The notes under the pieces: generated by a model
The model's input: only the letters and a program-made list of their open reading frames with translations
Told to the model about the DNA's origin: nothing
Database searches by the model: none
Shown: positions 6,741 to 13,566 of the stretch, one piece after another
Layout of the letters: every line of letters starts with the position of its first letter
How positions within the stretch are numbered: position 1 is the first letter of the stretch
Position numbers and translations under genes: made by a program
Assembly: GCA_046154545.1 (NCBI GenBank)
Contig: JBJXGC010000343.1
Location: 1-18,446, forward strand
Direction: 5' to 3'
Length of the DNA: 18,446 nucleotides
From: JBJXGC01 sp046154545
GTDB taxonomy: Bacteria; Chloroflexota; Dehalococcoidia; Tepidiformales; Tepidiformaceae

Positions 6741-7091
6741 TCAGCCGGCCTTGAGGGCGTCGCCCAGCGCGTTGGCATAGCCCCCGAAGTCGTCGATATC
6801 GCTCGCGGTGACCGTGATGGTGGCCGGGATCACGCCCAGGTCCTCCATCCGGAGGCTGATCGCCCATCGCGCCCAGGTCTTGAGCAGGATGTCTCGCTGA
6901 TACTGCGGATGACGGTTCCTGTTCATCTGGACGGTGATCTTGCGGTGCGCATCCTGCGAAATGTTCACCGTGACCGATGACATGCCGGCGCGCCCGCCTT
7001 CGACCTTAAAGGTCAGCCGGTGAAAGCCGGTGCCGTCGGTCTTGATGTCCGCTGACATGAGAACTGCTCGAATTGGTCTCGCCACAGCCAT
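6741..7091 (-). CDS. Unrecognised 116-aa protein translationally coupled to fliM
   Basis: I do not recognise this protein. It has 116 residues, no Cys, no signal peptide and no membrane helix. Alternating short patterns (FHRLTFKVEG, MSSVTVNISQ, RKITVQMNRN, ATITVTASD) suggest a mostly beta fold, with a helical segment near YQRDILLKTWARWAISLRMEDLG. The start ATG 7091-7089 overlaps the fliM stop as TAATG, and a GGAGG lies at 7102-7098 inside fliM, 6 nt upstream. This strongly supports this start over an internal ATG at 7058, which lacks a site. It stands between fliM and cheX, where fliN is often found, but shows no SpoA/FliN signature. A motor- or chemotaxis-associated role is inference from position only. 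Confidence 0.8.
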   Translation of the reverse strand: MAVARPIRAVLMSADIKTDGTGFHRLTFKVEGGRAGMSSVTVNISQDAHRKITVQMNRNRHPQYQRDILLKTWARWAISLRMEDLGVIPATITVTASDIDDFGGYANALGDALKAG

Positions 7092-8131
7092 TAGTGGCCT
7101 CCACCGTAGGGCTTCACAAAACCATCGTCGTCAACCGTGCCGGAGATCTGTAGGGCCAACTTGCGTCCGCGGGTGCCGGGGGAGCCTGCAAACCGTTCGC
7201 AGTTCCCGATCATGATGTGCGTGGGGTCGCCAACCGGCTTGTCGAGGACGATGACGTCGCCGGGCGCCAGCATGGCGAGATCCACGGCCGGGACCACCGC
7301 GTTGCCGAGGACGGCCCGCAGCTCGACCGTCATTGGCATGAGATGTTCGTCACGGACCTTCTCCAGCGCTCCTGGCATCTTGCTTGACCGCGTCTCGAAG
7401 AGGGTTTGCCCGGTAAGCTTGGGCAGGATCTGTTCGAGGACAGTGAGGGGAAAGCAGAGGGAGATCCCACCGGTCTGTTCGCCGAAGCGGACTTCGTACC
7501 AGGCCGTCAAGACAAACTGGGAGCCTGGGATGGCCTGGACCAACTGCGGGCCGACGGCGATCTCGGTCACGTCGGGCTGGAGGCCGGGGACGACGCGGCC
7601 CCACGGTTCGATGAGGGCGCTGGCGATGTCCATCCCGATGTGGCGGACGAGGGCGGTCTCGATATCGGTCAGTTCCCGTTCGGGGCCATAGTTGAACTGT
7701 TTGCCCTTGCCACCGAGTAGCCGATCGACGATGCCAAACGCTACATCGAGGGCAAACGAGGCGACGGCGAAGCCGCTCAGTGGGTTCATATCGATGACGA
7801 TCACGACCGAGTTCTGGCCGATCTGGGTGACATATTCCTCGTAGATGCCTCGTTCGAGGGCACTGAGGCGGGAATCGACGGGCGCCCGAAGGCGGTTGGA
7901 AAAGGCCGTCGCAAGCGCGCCGGAGACGCCCTGCTGGATCATCTGGAGGCCGCGGAGCTGTTCCTTGCTGAGTTTTTCAGGGTGGCGAAAGTCGTACGTT
8001 TTGATGCGATGGCCGGCGCCGTCGTTGCGAGACGCCACGGCCGCCGCCGGTCCGTCGTCGCCGCCGTCCTGCGCCTCGCCGTTCATGAGCGCGTCGATTT
8101 CCCGTTGGCTGAGGACTGCTGAATCGGCCAT
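7091..8131 (-). CDS. fliM: Flagellar motor switch protein FliM
   Basis: FliM forms the C-ring of the flagellar motor and binds CheY-P to switch rotation. The 346-aa product has all parts: the N-terminal CheY-binding peptide LSQREIDALM (residues 7-16), a linker, the conserved YDFRHPEKLSKEQLR (46-60), the CheC-like middle domain with NPLSGFAVASFALD and IVDRLLGGKG (to about 250), and a C-terminal SpoA (FliN-like) domain, about 258-335. I chose ATG 8131 because it sits just before the LSQ-EID peptide and has a GGGGTG upstream; an in-frame ATG at 8155 is possible. It heads a minus-strand unit with an unknown gene and cheX, and is divergent from cheW. No fliN, fliG or other flagellar gene lies in the window. 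Confidence 0.94.
   Translation of the reverse strand: MADSAVLSQREIDALMNGEAQDGGDDGPAAAVASRNDGAGHRIKTYDFRHPEKLSKEQLRGLQMIQQGVSGALATAFSNRLRAPVDSRLSALERGIYEEYVTQIGQNSVVIVIDMNPLSGFAVASFALDVAFGIVDRLLGGKGKQFNYGPERELTDIETALVRHIGMDIASALIEPWGRVVPGLQPDVTEIAVGPQLVQAIPGSQFVLTAWYEVRFGEQTGGISLCFPLTVLEQILPKLTGQTLFETRSSKMPGALEKVRDEHLMPMTVELRAVLGNAVVPAVDLAMLAPGDVIVLDKPVGDPTHIMIGNCERFAGSPGTRGRKLALQISGTVDDDGFVKPYGGGH
7098..7102 (-). promoter_or_regulatory. Ribosome binding site inside fliM for the following gene
   Basis: GGAGG on the minus strand (7102-7098) stands 6 nt before the ATG at 7091 and lies within the last codons of fliM. Together with the TAATG stop/start overlap it decides the start and implies coupled translation. 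Confidence 0.7.
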
Positions 8132-8339
8132 AGACACCCCGCGCCAGATTCGCACCAGGCCGGCATCGCGGGCAATTGGCGCTTCCCCACGACCGGACCA
8201 CCGCGTCCCCTACGTGACCGCCCCATACGGGCGTTCCCCCAGCGGATTGCGGGGCGCGCCGGATGCCAATGGTGGACGGACGGCCGTAGCGTACCGGATG
8301 CAACCGCAACATCAGCGACGCACATCAGGAGGATCGGCA
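8132..8339. promoter_or_regulatory. Divergent control region between fliM and cheW
   Basis: This 208-nt gap must hold the start signals for both chemotaxis units. I found no convincing paired -35/-10 on either strand. On the minus strand TTGCCC and TTGGCA elements lack matching -10 boxes. The only firm signal is the cheW ribosome site AGGAGG at 8327-8332. An alternative sigma factor or non-consensus promoters are possible. An open frame running through it into cheW is antisense to fliM and not coding. Confidence 0.4.
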
Positions 8340-8837
8340 ATGTCAGCATCGATCGGTAGCGCTACCCAGACGGCGGCGGAAGAGCACGTCGTTGTCTTCC
8401 GGCTGTCGAGCGAGTTCTACGCTCTGGAGATCCAGGCGGTACAGGAGATCGTGCGCATGCAGAGCATCACAACGATCCCCGGTTCCGATGCCTGGATCGA
8501 GGGCATCACCAACCTCCGTGGCCGCGTCGTACCTGTAGTCGACCTGCGCAAGCGCTGCGGCCTGGACCCGGCCGACCACACGGTCGAGACGCGGATCGTC
8601 GTCGTGAACTCCTCCAGCGGGATGGTTGGGCTCATCGTCGATGCCGTGACCGAAGTGATGCGCATCCCGGGCGACCAGATCGAACTGCCAAACAGCCTCG
8701 TCGCCGTGCCGGCCACCTACCACCTTCGCGGTGTGGCCAAGCTCGACGACCGCCTCATATCGCTCATGGACCTGGCCAAGGTGCTCCCGGCGCAAGAATT
8801 GACGGAAGTCGTCGAGGACGCCGACCAGGCCGCCTGA
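8340..8837 (+). CDS. cheW: Chemotaxis scaffold protein CheW
   Basis: CheW couples chemoreceptors to the kinase CheA at the membrane-associated array. The 165-aa single-domain protein has a typical start (EEHVVVFRLSSEFYALEI), the EIVRMQSITTIPG segment and the signature GITNLRGRVVPVVDLRKR (residues 55-72), followed by the second SH3-like subdomain (RIVVVNSSSGMVGLIVDAVTEVMRI) and LISLMDLAKVL. The start ATG 8340 is fixed by AGGAGG at 8327-8332, 7 nt upstream. cheA starts 43 nt after its stop. It is the first gene of the plus-strand unit. No receptor gene is present here, so its partners are encoded elsewhere. Confidence 0.95.
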   Translation: MSASIGSATQTAAEEHVVVFRLSSEFYALEIQAVQEIVRMQSITTIPGSDAWIEGITNLRGRVVPVVDLRKRCGLDPADHTVETRIVVVNSSSGMVGLIVDAVTEVMRIPGDQIELPNSLVAVPATYHLRGVAKLDDRLISLMDLAKVLPAQELTEVVEDADQAA

Positions 8838-8868
8838 CTTTCGCGGTCCTTGAATCTTGGTACATCTA

Positions 8869-8874
8869 GAGGAG
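8869..8874 (+). promoter_or_regulatory. Ribosome binding site deciding a GTG start for cheA
   Basis: GAGGAG at 8869-8874 is 6 nt before GTG 8881. An in-frame TTG at 8857 lies before this site and would place it inside the coding region, so GTG is the better start. Confidence 0.7.
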
Positions 8875-8880
8875 AAATCT

Positions 8881-10977
8881 GTGGCTAAGGGACAGCCGAT
8901 ACACTTCGAACTCGACGACGACGACCTGAAGCTCTTCAGCGAGGAAACGGACGAGCAGCTCGAGTTGCTCGACACGTCGCTGGTCCAGCTCGAAGGCGAG
9001 CCAGACCCGGACCTTGTGCAACAGATCTTCCGTGCCGCCCACACGCTCAAAGGCTCGTCGGCGACGATTGGTCACAAGCGCATGGCGACCCTGACCCATG
9101 CGATGGAGAACGTCCTCGACATGGTCCGCCAGGACAAGTTGAAGCCGACGACGGAAGTCGTCGATGCGCTCCTGGCATCGCTCGATTCTTTGCGGGCGCT
9201 CGCCGAAGAGGTGCGCACGAGGGTGGATTCGGGGACGGTCACCGAACATCTCGAGGCGGCACTCCACGCCATCCTCGACGGCGGCGGGGCGGGCGAGGGC
9301 GCGCACTCCGGCGGCGCGGCGCCACCAGCCGGTACGTCGAGTGGCTCGAACGTCCTTTCTCCGGAGGTTGTGGCCGCGGCCCGCAGCGAACTCGCCACGG
9401 GCAGGTCGGTCCACAGCCTGAGCATCACCGTCGCGGCTGACTGCCCGCTGCCGAGCATTCGTTGCTTTCAGCTCCTCCAGGAGTTCGACGCCCTGGGCAC
9501 CGTCCTGGCGACGGTCCCAGATCGGGCGGCGATCGAGGCGGGGAACAGCGAATTCACCCTCGCCGCCATCATCGCGAGCACGTCCACCGACGACGAACTC
9601 GTGGCGGCCATGCTGACCGTGACCGACATCGCCCACGTCGAAGCGGCCTCTCTTTCGGAGGCTGACCTGGAAACGGCGCCGGCCCCAGCTGTCGCTGCCC
9701 CAGCGGAACGGCCCAGGCTCCGCGTCGTCGAGCCTTCGGGGGCAGCCGACGATGCGCCGCGCGCGGCGGCGCCAAAGAAGGCGACGGCGGGTGCGTCTGT
9801 CCGGATTGACGTTGAGCGGCTGGACGGCCTCATGAACCTCGTCGGGGAGCTGGTCATCGACGGGACACGGCTGCAGCAGATCCGGCAGCACCTGACGCCG
9901 TTCCTGAAGAACGCTAACCTCAGCGAACTGACCGAGAACTTCGAGGAGACGACCGCTCACCTCGCCCGGATCACCGATGAACTCCAGGAAGAGATCATGC
10001 GGAGCCGCATGCTTCCCGTGCGGTCCGTCCTCACCCGCCTACCGCGGCTCGTCCGTGACGTTGCCGCAAAGTGTGGCAAGAAGGTGGAGCTGATTACGAG
10101 CGGCGAAGAGACGGAGCTGGACCGCTCGGTCATTGAGGAGATCTCCGACCCGCTGGTCCACATCCTGCGTAATGCGGTGGACCATGGCATCGAATCGCCG
10201 GCCGACCGCCTCGCCGCTGGCAAGCCAGAGACGGGCACGATTACGGTCACCGCCTGGAACCAGGAGACGTACATCTACCTCTCGGTGAAGGACGACGGCA
10301 AGGGGATCGACACCCAGGCCTTGCGGCGCAAGGCGGTGGAACGCGGCCTCGTGAGCAAGGACGCGGCGGATGCGGCGACCGACGAGCAGGCCGTCAACTA
10401 CATCTTTGCGGCAGGGCTCTCCCTCGCCAAGACCATCTCCGACGTGTCCGGCCGGGGCGTCGGCATGGACATCGTCCGGACGAACATCGAACGGCTCAAC
10501 GGCCAGGTAACCGTGCGGAGCAAGGTGGGCCAGGGCTCGGAGTTCATCATCCAACTCCCGCTCACCCTCGCGACCACTCAGGCGCTGATGGTTGAGGCGA
10601 ACCAGACGGTGTATGCCGTCCCCCTCATCTCCGTAACCGAAGCGTTGGCCGAGCAGGACGCAGACCTCTACTCGGTCGCCGGCCAGCGGACGCTGCGGCT
10701 GCGGGGCCAACTGCTGCCGGTCCTCGACCTGGCTGAGGCGCTTGGCCAGTACAGGCCCATCCAGGACGAGGGGAAGCGGTACGTGGTGGCGGCCAAGCAT
10801 GGCGACCGCCAGGTGGCCTTCCTGGTGGACGGGCTCCTGGGCGAACAGGACGTCGTCGTGAAATCGCTCGGCGACCTGATCGGCAACCGGAAAGGGCTGA
10901 CGGGGGCGACCATCCTGGGCGACGGCTCGCTCGGGCTGATCATCGATACGGCAAGCCTGATGGGGGCATCAGCGTGA
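8881..10977 (+). CDS. cheA: Chemotaxis histidine kinase CheA
   Basis: CheA autophosphorylates and passes phosphate to CheY and CheB. The 698-aa product has all five domains: P1 Hpt (about 10-135) with phospho-acceptor H54 in RAAHTLKGSSATIG; a P2-like CheY-docking domain (about 175-260); an Ala/Pro linker; P3 dimerisation (about 305-375, ending ELQEEIMRSRMLPV); P4 ATPase with N-box HILRNAVDHGIE (427-438), G1 DDGKGID (471-477) and G2 GRGVGMD (524-530); and P5 CheW-like (about 558-698). All catalytic motifs are intact, so an active kinase is expected. The start is GTG 8881, chosen from its ribosome site. It stops at TGA 10975-10977; cheC begins 28 nt later. Class I architecture with full length. 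Confidence 0.97.
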   Translation: MAKGQPIHFELDDDDLKLFSEETDEQLELLDTSLVQLEGEPDPDLVQQIFRAAHTLKGSSATIGHKRMATLTHAMENVLDMVRQDKLKPTTEVVDALLASLDSLRALAEEVRTRVDSGTVTEHLEAALHAILDGGGAGEGAHSGGAAPPAGTSSGSNVLSPEVVAAARSELATGRSVHSLSITVAADCPLPSIRCFQLLQEFDALGTVLATVPDRAAIEAGNSEFTLAAIIASTSTDDELVAAMLTVTDIAHVEAASLSEADLETAPAPAVAAPAERPRLRVVEPSGAADDAPRAAAPKKATAGASVRIDVERLDGLMNLVGELVIDGTRLQQIRQHLTPFLKNANLSELTENFEETTAHLARITDELQEEIMRSRMLPVRSVLTRLPRLVRDVAAKCGKKVELITSGEETELDRSVIEEISDPLVHILRNAVDHGIESPADRLAAGKPETGTITVTAWNQETYIYLSVKDDGKGIDTQALRRKAVERGLVSKDAADAATDEQAVNYIFAAGLSLAKTISDVSGRGVGMDIVRTNIERLNGQVTVRSKVGQGSEFIIQLPLTLATTQALMVEANQTVYAVPLISVTEALAEQDADLYSVAGQRTLRLRGQLLPVLDLAEALGQYRPIQDEGKRYVVAAKHGDRQVAFLVDGLLGEQDVVVKSLGDLIGNRKGLTGATILGDGSLGLIIDTASLMGASA

Positions 10978-11005
10978 CCAGTTCAACGGAGAAGAGGGAA
11001 TCCAG

Positions 11006-11605
11006 ATGGCAGTAACCCAGCAAGAACTTACAGCGCTTCTGACCAAGGTCGCGCGCGACGGAGCGACGCGCGGCGGCCGCGGCCTCAGCGGACTGATGGG
11101 CCAGGAGATCGCAATCCACATCCCAAACGTCCGCGCGGGCACCAAGTCCGACGCTTGTGACGCGGTGGGCGGCGAGGACGCGATCGTCCTGGGCTGTTAC
11201 CTCGGCATGACCGGCGAAATCTCCGGGCACGTCATGTTGCTCTTCCCTGTCGGCCGCGCGCTCGCCTGCGCAGACCTGATGTGTGGGCAGGACCCTGGGA
11301 CGACGACCGAGGTGGACGAAGTGGCCGAATCGGCCATCGGTGAACTGGGCAACATCGTCGGCTCGGCCTTCGTCAACGCCCTGGCCGACGCCACCAACCT
11401 CACGCTTCATCCGACAACGCCGACCGTGGTCCATGACATGGCGCTGGCCCTGGTGGAATCCGTCTATGCGGAGATCCTCGTCCAGGGTGGCGACATCGTG
11501 ATGATCGACACCGTCTTCGAGGACGCCAACGGGACGACCGCCGGACTCCTCATCTTCGCGCCTGACCCCGCCTCGCTGGCGAACGTCATGGGGCTGGCGG
11601 CGTGA
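11006..11605 (+). CDS. cheC: CheC family CheY-P phosphatase with one degenerate active centre
   Basis: CheC dephosphorylates CheY-P and binds CheD. The 199-aa protein has the intact centre S109-x3-E113-x2-N116-x22-P139 in ESAIGELGNIVGSAFVNALA, an exact fit to the family signature. The pseudo-symmetric N-terminal centre, normally like TELGNIGAGHAATALS, aligns without gaps to residues 13-28 (TKVARDGATRGGRGLS), where Glu is K14 and Asn is R17, so that site looks dead. The start ATG 11006 has AGAGGG 7 nt upstream. The TGA overlaps the cheD GTG by 4 nt (GTGA), fitting the known CheC-CheD partnership. Alternative naming as a CheX-like protein is possible, but length and neighbour cheD favour CheC. 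Confidence 0.85.
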   Translation: MAVTQQELTALLTKVARDGATRGGRGLSGLMGQEIAIHIPNVRAGTKSDACDAVGGEDAIVLGCYLGMTGEISGHVMLLFPVGRALACADLMCGQDPGTTTEVDEVAESAIGELGNIVGSAFVNALADATNLTLHPTTPTVVHDMALALVESVYAEILVQGGDIVMIDTVFEDANGTTAGLLIFAPDPASLANVMGLAA

Positions 11606-12108
11606 CCATAGCCGCGGATCCTACACAGCGGGTCCACGTCGGCATCGGGGCGCTGGCGCTGAGTAAGGACAAGAACACGGTGCTCGTGGCCTATGGCCTC
11701 GGCTCCTGTATTGGGATCAGCGTCTTCGACCCGGCGGCGGGTGTCGGTGGGATGGTCCACGTGCTGCTGCCATCAAGTGATGGGAAAGCGCCTGACCCCC
11801 GCGAACCGGCGCGGTTCGCGGATATCGGCGTGCCGGCGCTCGTGGCCCGCTGCCTCGAGCAGGGTGCCCTGAAGGCGAGGCTCGTCGTCAAGATCGCCGG
11901 TGGTGCGAGCGTCCTTGGCGCTTCCAACGGAGAAAAATTCAAGATCGGGGCGAGAAATGCCGAAGCGGTGAAGGAGCATTTGAAGGCACAGGGCCTTCGT
12001 CTGTCGGTCGAAGACCTCGGCGGTACCAAGGGGCGCACGTTGGAGCTGCATATTGCGGGCGGCAAGACGTTCGTCCGGACCGCGACTTCGCAAGCGGTGG
12101 AAATTTAA
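11602..12108 (+). CDS. cheD: Chemoreceptor glutamine deamidase CheD
   Basis: CheD deamidates receptor glutamines and, with CheC, tunes adaptation. The 168-aa product shows the catalytic Cys in YGLGSCIGIS (C36), the catalytic His in GGMVHVLLP (H53), KIAGGASVLG, and the conserved FKIGARNAEAVKEHL and EDLGGTKGRTLELHI stretches. The residue six before the Cys, a threonine in Thermotoga CheD (T21) and proposed to be part of the active site, is alanine here (A30). The start GTG 11602 overlaps the cheC stop by 4 nt, so translation is probably coupled. cheY follows 10 nt after its stop. Identity is secure; deamidase activity is likely but not certain because of A30. Confidence 0.93.
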   Translation: MTIAADPTQRVHVGIGALALSKDKNTVLVAYGLGSCIGISVFDPAAGVGGMVHVLLPSSDGKAPDPREPARFADIGVPALVARCLEQGALKARLVVKIAGGASVLGASNGEKFKIGARNAEAVKEHLKAQGLRLSVEDLGGTKGRTLELHIAGGKTFVRTATSQAVEI

Positions 12109-12118
12109 GGGGGCGACA

Positions 12119-12475
12119 ATGACAACAATCCTCGTGGTTGACGACGCAGCGTTCATGCGCATGCGGATGTCCAAAATCCTCGGCGAGGCCGGGTACGAAG
12201 TGGTCCAGGCCGAGAACGGCCTGGACGCCATCGAGAAGTACAAGGCCAGCCGGCCGGATGCTGTCCTGATGGACATCACCATGCCGGAAATGGACGGCCT
12301 GACGGCGCTCAAGGAGATTCGCGCTCTCGACCCGACGGCCCGGATCGCGATGGTGACGGCGCTCGGACAGCAACAGATCGTGCTCGACGCGGTCAAAAGC
12401 GGCGCCAAGGACTTCCTCGTGAAGCCCTGTGAAGGTGAGCGTATCCTCGCCGCCGTCAGCAAGATGTGCGCCTGA
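12119..12475 (+). CDS. cheY: Chemotaxis response regulator CheY
   Basis: CheY is the diffusible output of the kinase; phosphorylated, it binds FliM at the motor. The 118-aa stand-alone receiver domain has the acidic pair D8-D9, phospho-acceptor D52 in LMDITMPEMDG, T80 in MVTALG and K102 in LVKPCEG, with no output domain. ATG 12119 follows AAGGGGG (12107-12113). It lies 10 nt after cheD and 2 nt before cheB. It is presumably the ligand for the EIDALM peptide of FliM in this window and the substrate for CheC and CheX. No CheZ is present, consistent with CheC-type phosphatases. Confidence 0.95.
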   Translation: MTTILVVDDAAFMRMRMSKILGEAGYEVVQAENGLDAIEKYKASRPDAVLMDITMPEMDGLTALKEIRALDPTARIAMVTALGQQQIVLDAVKSGAKDFLVKPCEGERILAAVSKMCA

Positions 12476-12477
12476 CG

Positions 12478-13563
12478 ATGGAAGCAACGGCCCGCGCAGC
12501 GACGCGCAAGATCCGCGTCCTTATCGTCGATGACTCGGCCTTCATGCGCCGGGCGATCGACCGCCTCCTCGAACACCAGCCTGAAATCGAGATCGTCGGC
12601 CACGCCACGAACGGCGTCGAAGGCGTCCAGAAGGCGCTCGAACTTCGGCCCGACGTCATCACGATGGACGTCGAAATGCCGCAGCTCGACGGCGTGAGCG
12701 CGGTCACCGAGATCATGAGGGCCGTGCCCACATCGATCATCATGCTGAGCACGACCACGACGGAAGGCGCGTCCACGACCATCCGGGCGCTGGAAGCCGG
12801 CGCCATCGACTGCGTCGCGAAGCCGAGCTCCCTGAGCGTGGACCTTCAGTCCGTGGGCGAGCGCCTCTGCGCCGCCATCCTGCGGGCGCGAGACGTGCGG
12901 CCGCGTCACATCCGGGCGCTGCCCCGGCCCCTTACCGCTACACCAGCCCGCCCGGAGATGCCACGGCTCGCTCGCCCCACCGGCGCCAGCGGGAGCATCA
13001 CCGTCATCGGCTCATCAACCGGTGGCCCGCCGGCCCTCACCCAGGTCATCCCTCAACTCCCGGCCGACCTTCCCTGCGGTGTCCTCCTCGTCCAGCACCT
13101 GCCGGCAACATTTACCGGCGCCCTGGCCCGGCGGTTGAACGACATCTCGCACCTGAACGTCCGCGAAGCGGTCGAGGGCGATGTCGTCTCAGCGGGAACG
13201 GTGCTCGTCGCCCCGGGTGATTTCCACATGACAGTCGATTCGCGGCGTGTCGTCCACCTCAACAAGGCGCCCGCCCTCCACGGCGTCCGGCCGGCCGTGG
13301 ACGTGACGCTCGACTCGGTGGCCAGCGTCTACGGCGCGCGCGCCACGGTCGCCATTCTCACCGGCATGGGCAAGGACGGCGCCGCCGGCGCCGCCCGCGT
13401 GGAGAGTGCTGGCGGTCACATCATCGTCCAGGACGAGGCGACCTGTGTGGTCTGGGGTATGCCGAAGGTCACCAAAGAGCAGACCGCCCGGGCCCAGGAA
13501 CTGCCCATCGACCGGATTGCCGCGGCCATCACCCGCTCGGCCAGCCAGAAAGCCGCCGGATAA
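12478..13563 (+). CDS. cheB: Protein-glutamate methylesterase CheB
   Basis: CheB removes methyl groups from receptor glutamates when phosphorylated by CheA. The 361-aa protein has an N-terminal receiver (about 12-120) with D18-D19, phospho-acceptor D64 in TMDVEMPQLDG and K115, a linker rich in Arg/Pro (about 138-172), and a methylesterase domain with the catalytic triad S180 (GSSTGGP), H207 (VQHLP) and D300 (GMGKDGA). The conserved GVRPAVDVTLDSVA and DEATCVVWGMPK are present. ATG 12478 is 2 nt after the cheY stop; an in-frame GTG at 12466 inside cheY is less likely. cheR starts 3 nt after its TAA. It is complete and predicted active. Confidence 0.96.
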   Translation: MEATARAATRKIRVLIVDDSAFMRRAIDRLLEHQPEIEIVGHATNGVEGVQKALELRPDVITMDVEMPQLDGVSAVTEIMRAVPTSIIMLSTTTTEGASTTIRALEAGAIDCVAKPSSLSVDLQSVGERLCAAILRARDVRPRHIRALPRPLTATPARPEMPRLARPTGASGSITVIGSSTGGPPALTQVIPQLPADLPCGVLLVQHLPATFTGALARRLNDISHLNVREAVEGDVVSAGTVLVAPGDFHMTVDSRRVVHLNKAPALHGVRPAVDVTLDSVASVYGARATVAILTGMGKDGAAGAARVESAGGHIIVQDEATCVVWGMPKVTKEQTARAQELPIDRIAAAITRSASQKAAG

Positions 13564-13566
13564 CCC

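Noticed and set aside
6741..7091. FliN identity for the gene after fliM
   Set aside because: No SpoA-type motif or FliN-like C-terminal strand pattern could be seen; only its position suggested it.
7845..8339. N-terminal extension of cheW by about 165 codons
   Set aside because: The stretch is antisense to fliM and runs through the divergent gap; AGGAGG at 8327-8332 fixes the cheW start at 8340.
8866..9960. Minus-strand open frame (364 codons) inside cheA
   Set aside because: Shadow of cheA, with His/Arg-rich low-complexity product and no ribosome site.
11773..12909. Minus-strand open frame (378 codons) across cheD, cheY and cheB
   Set aside because: Covers three intact plus-strand genes and gives no recognisable protein.
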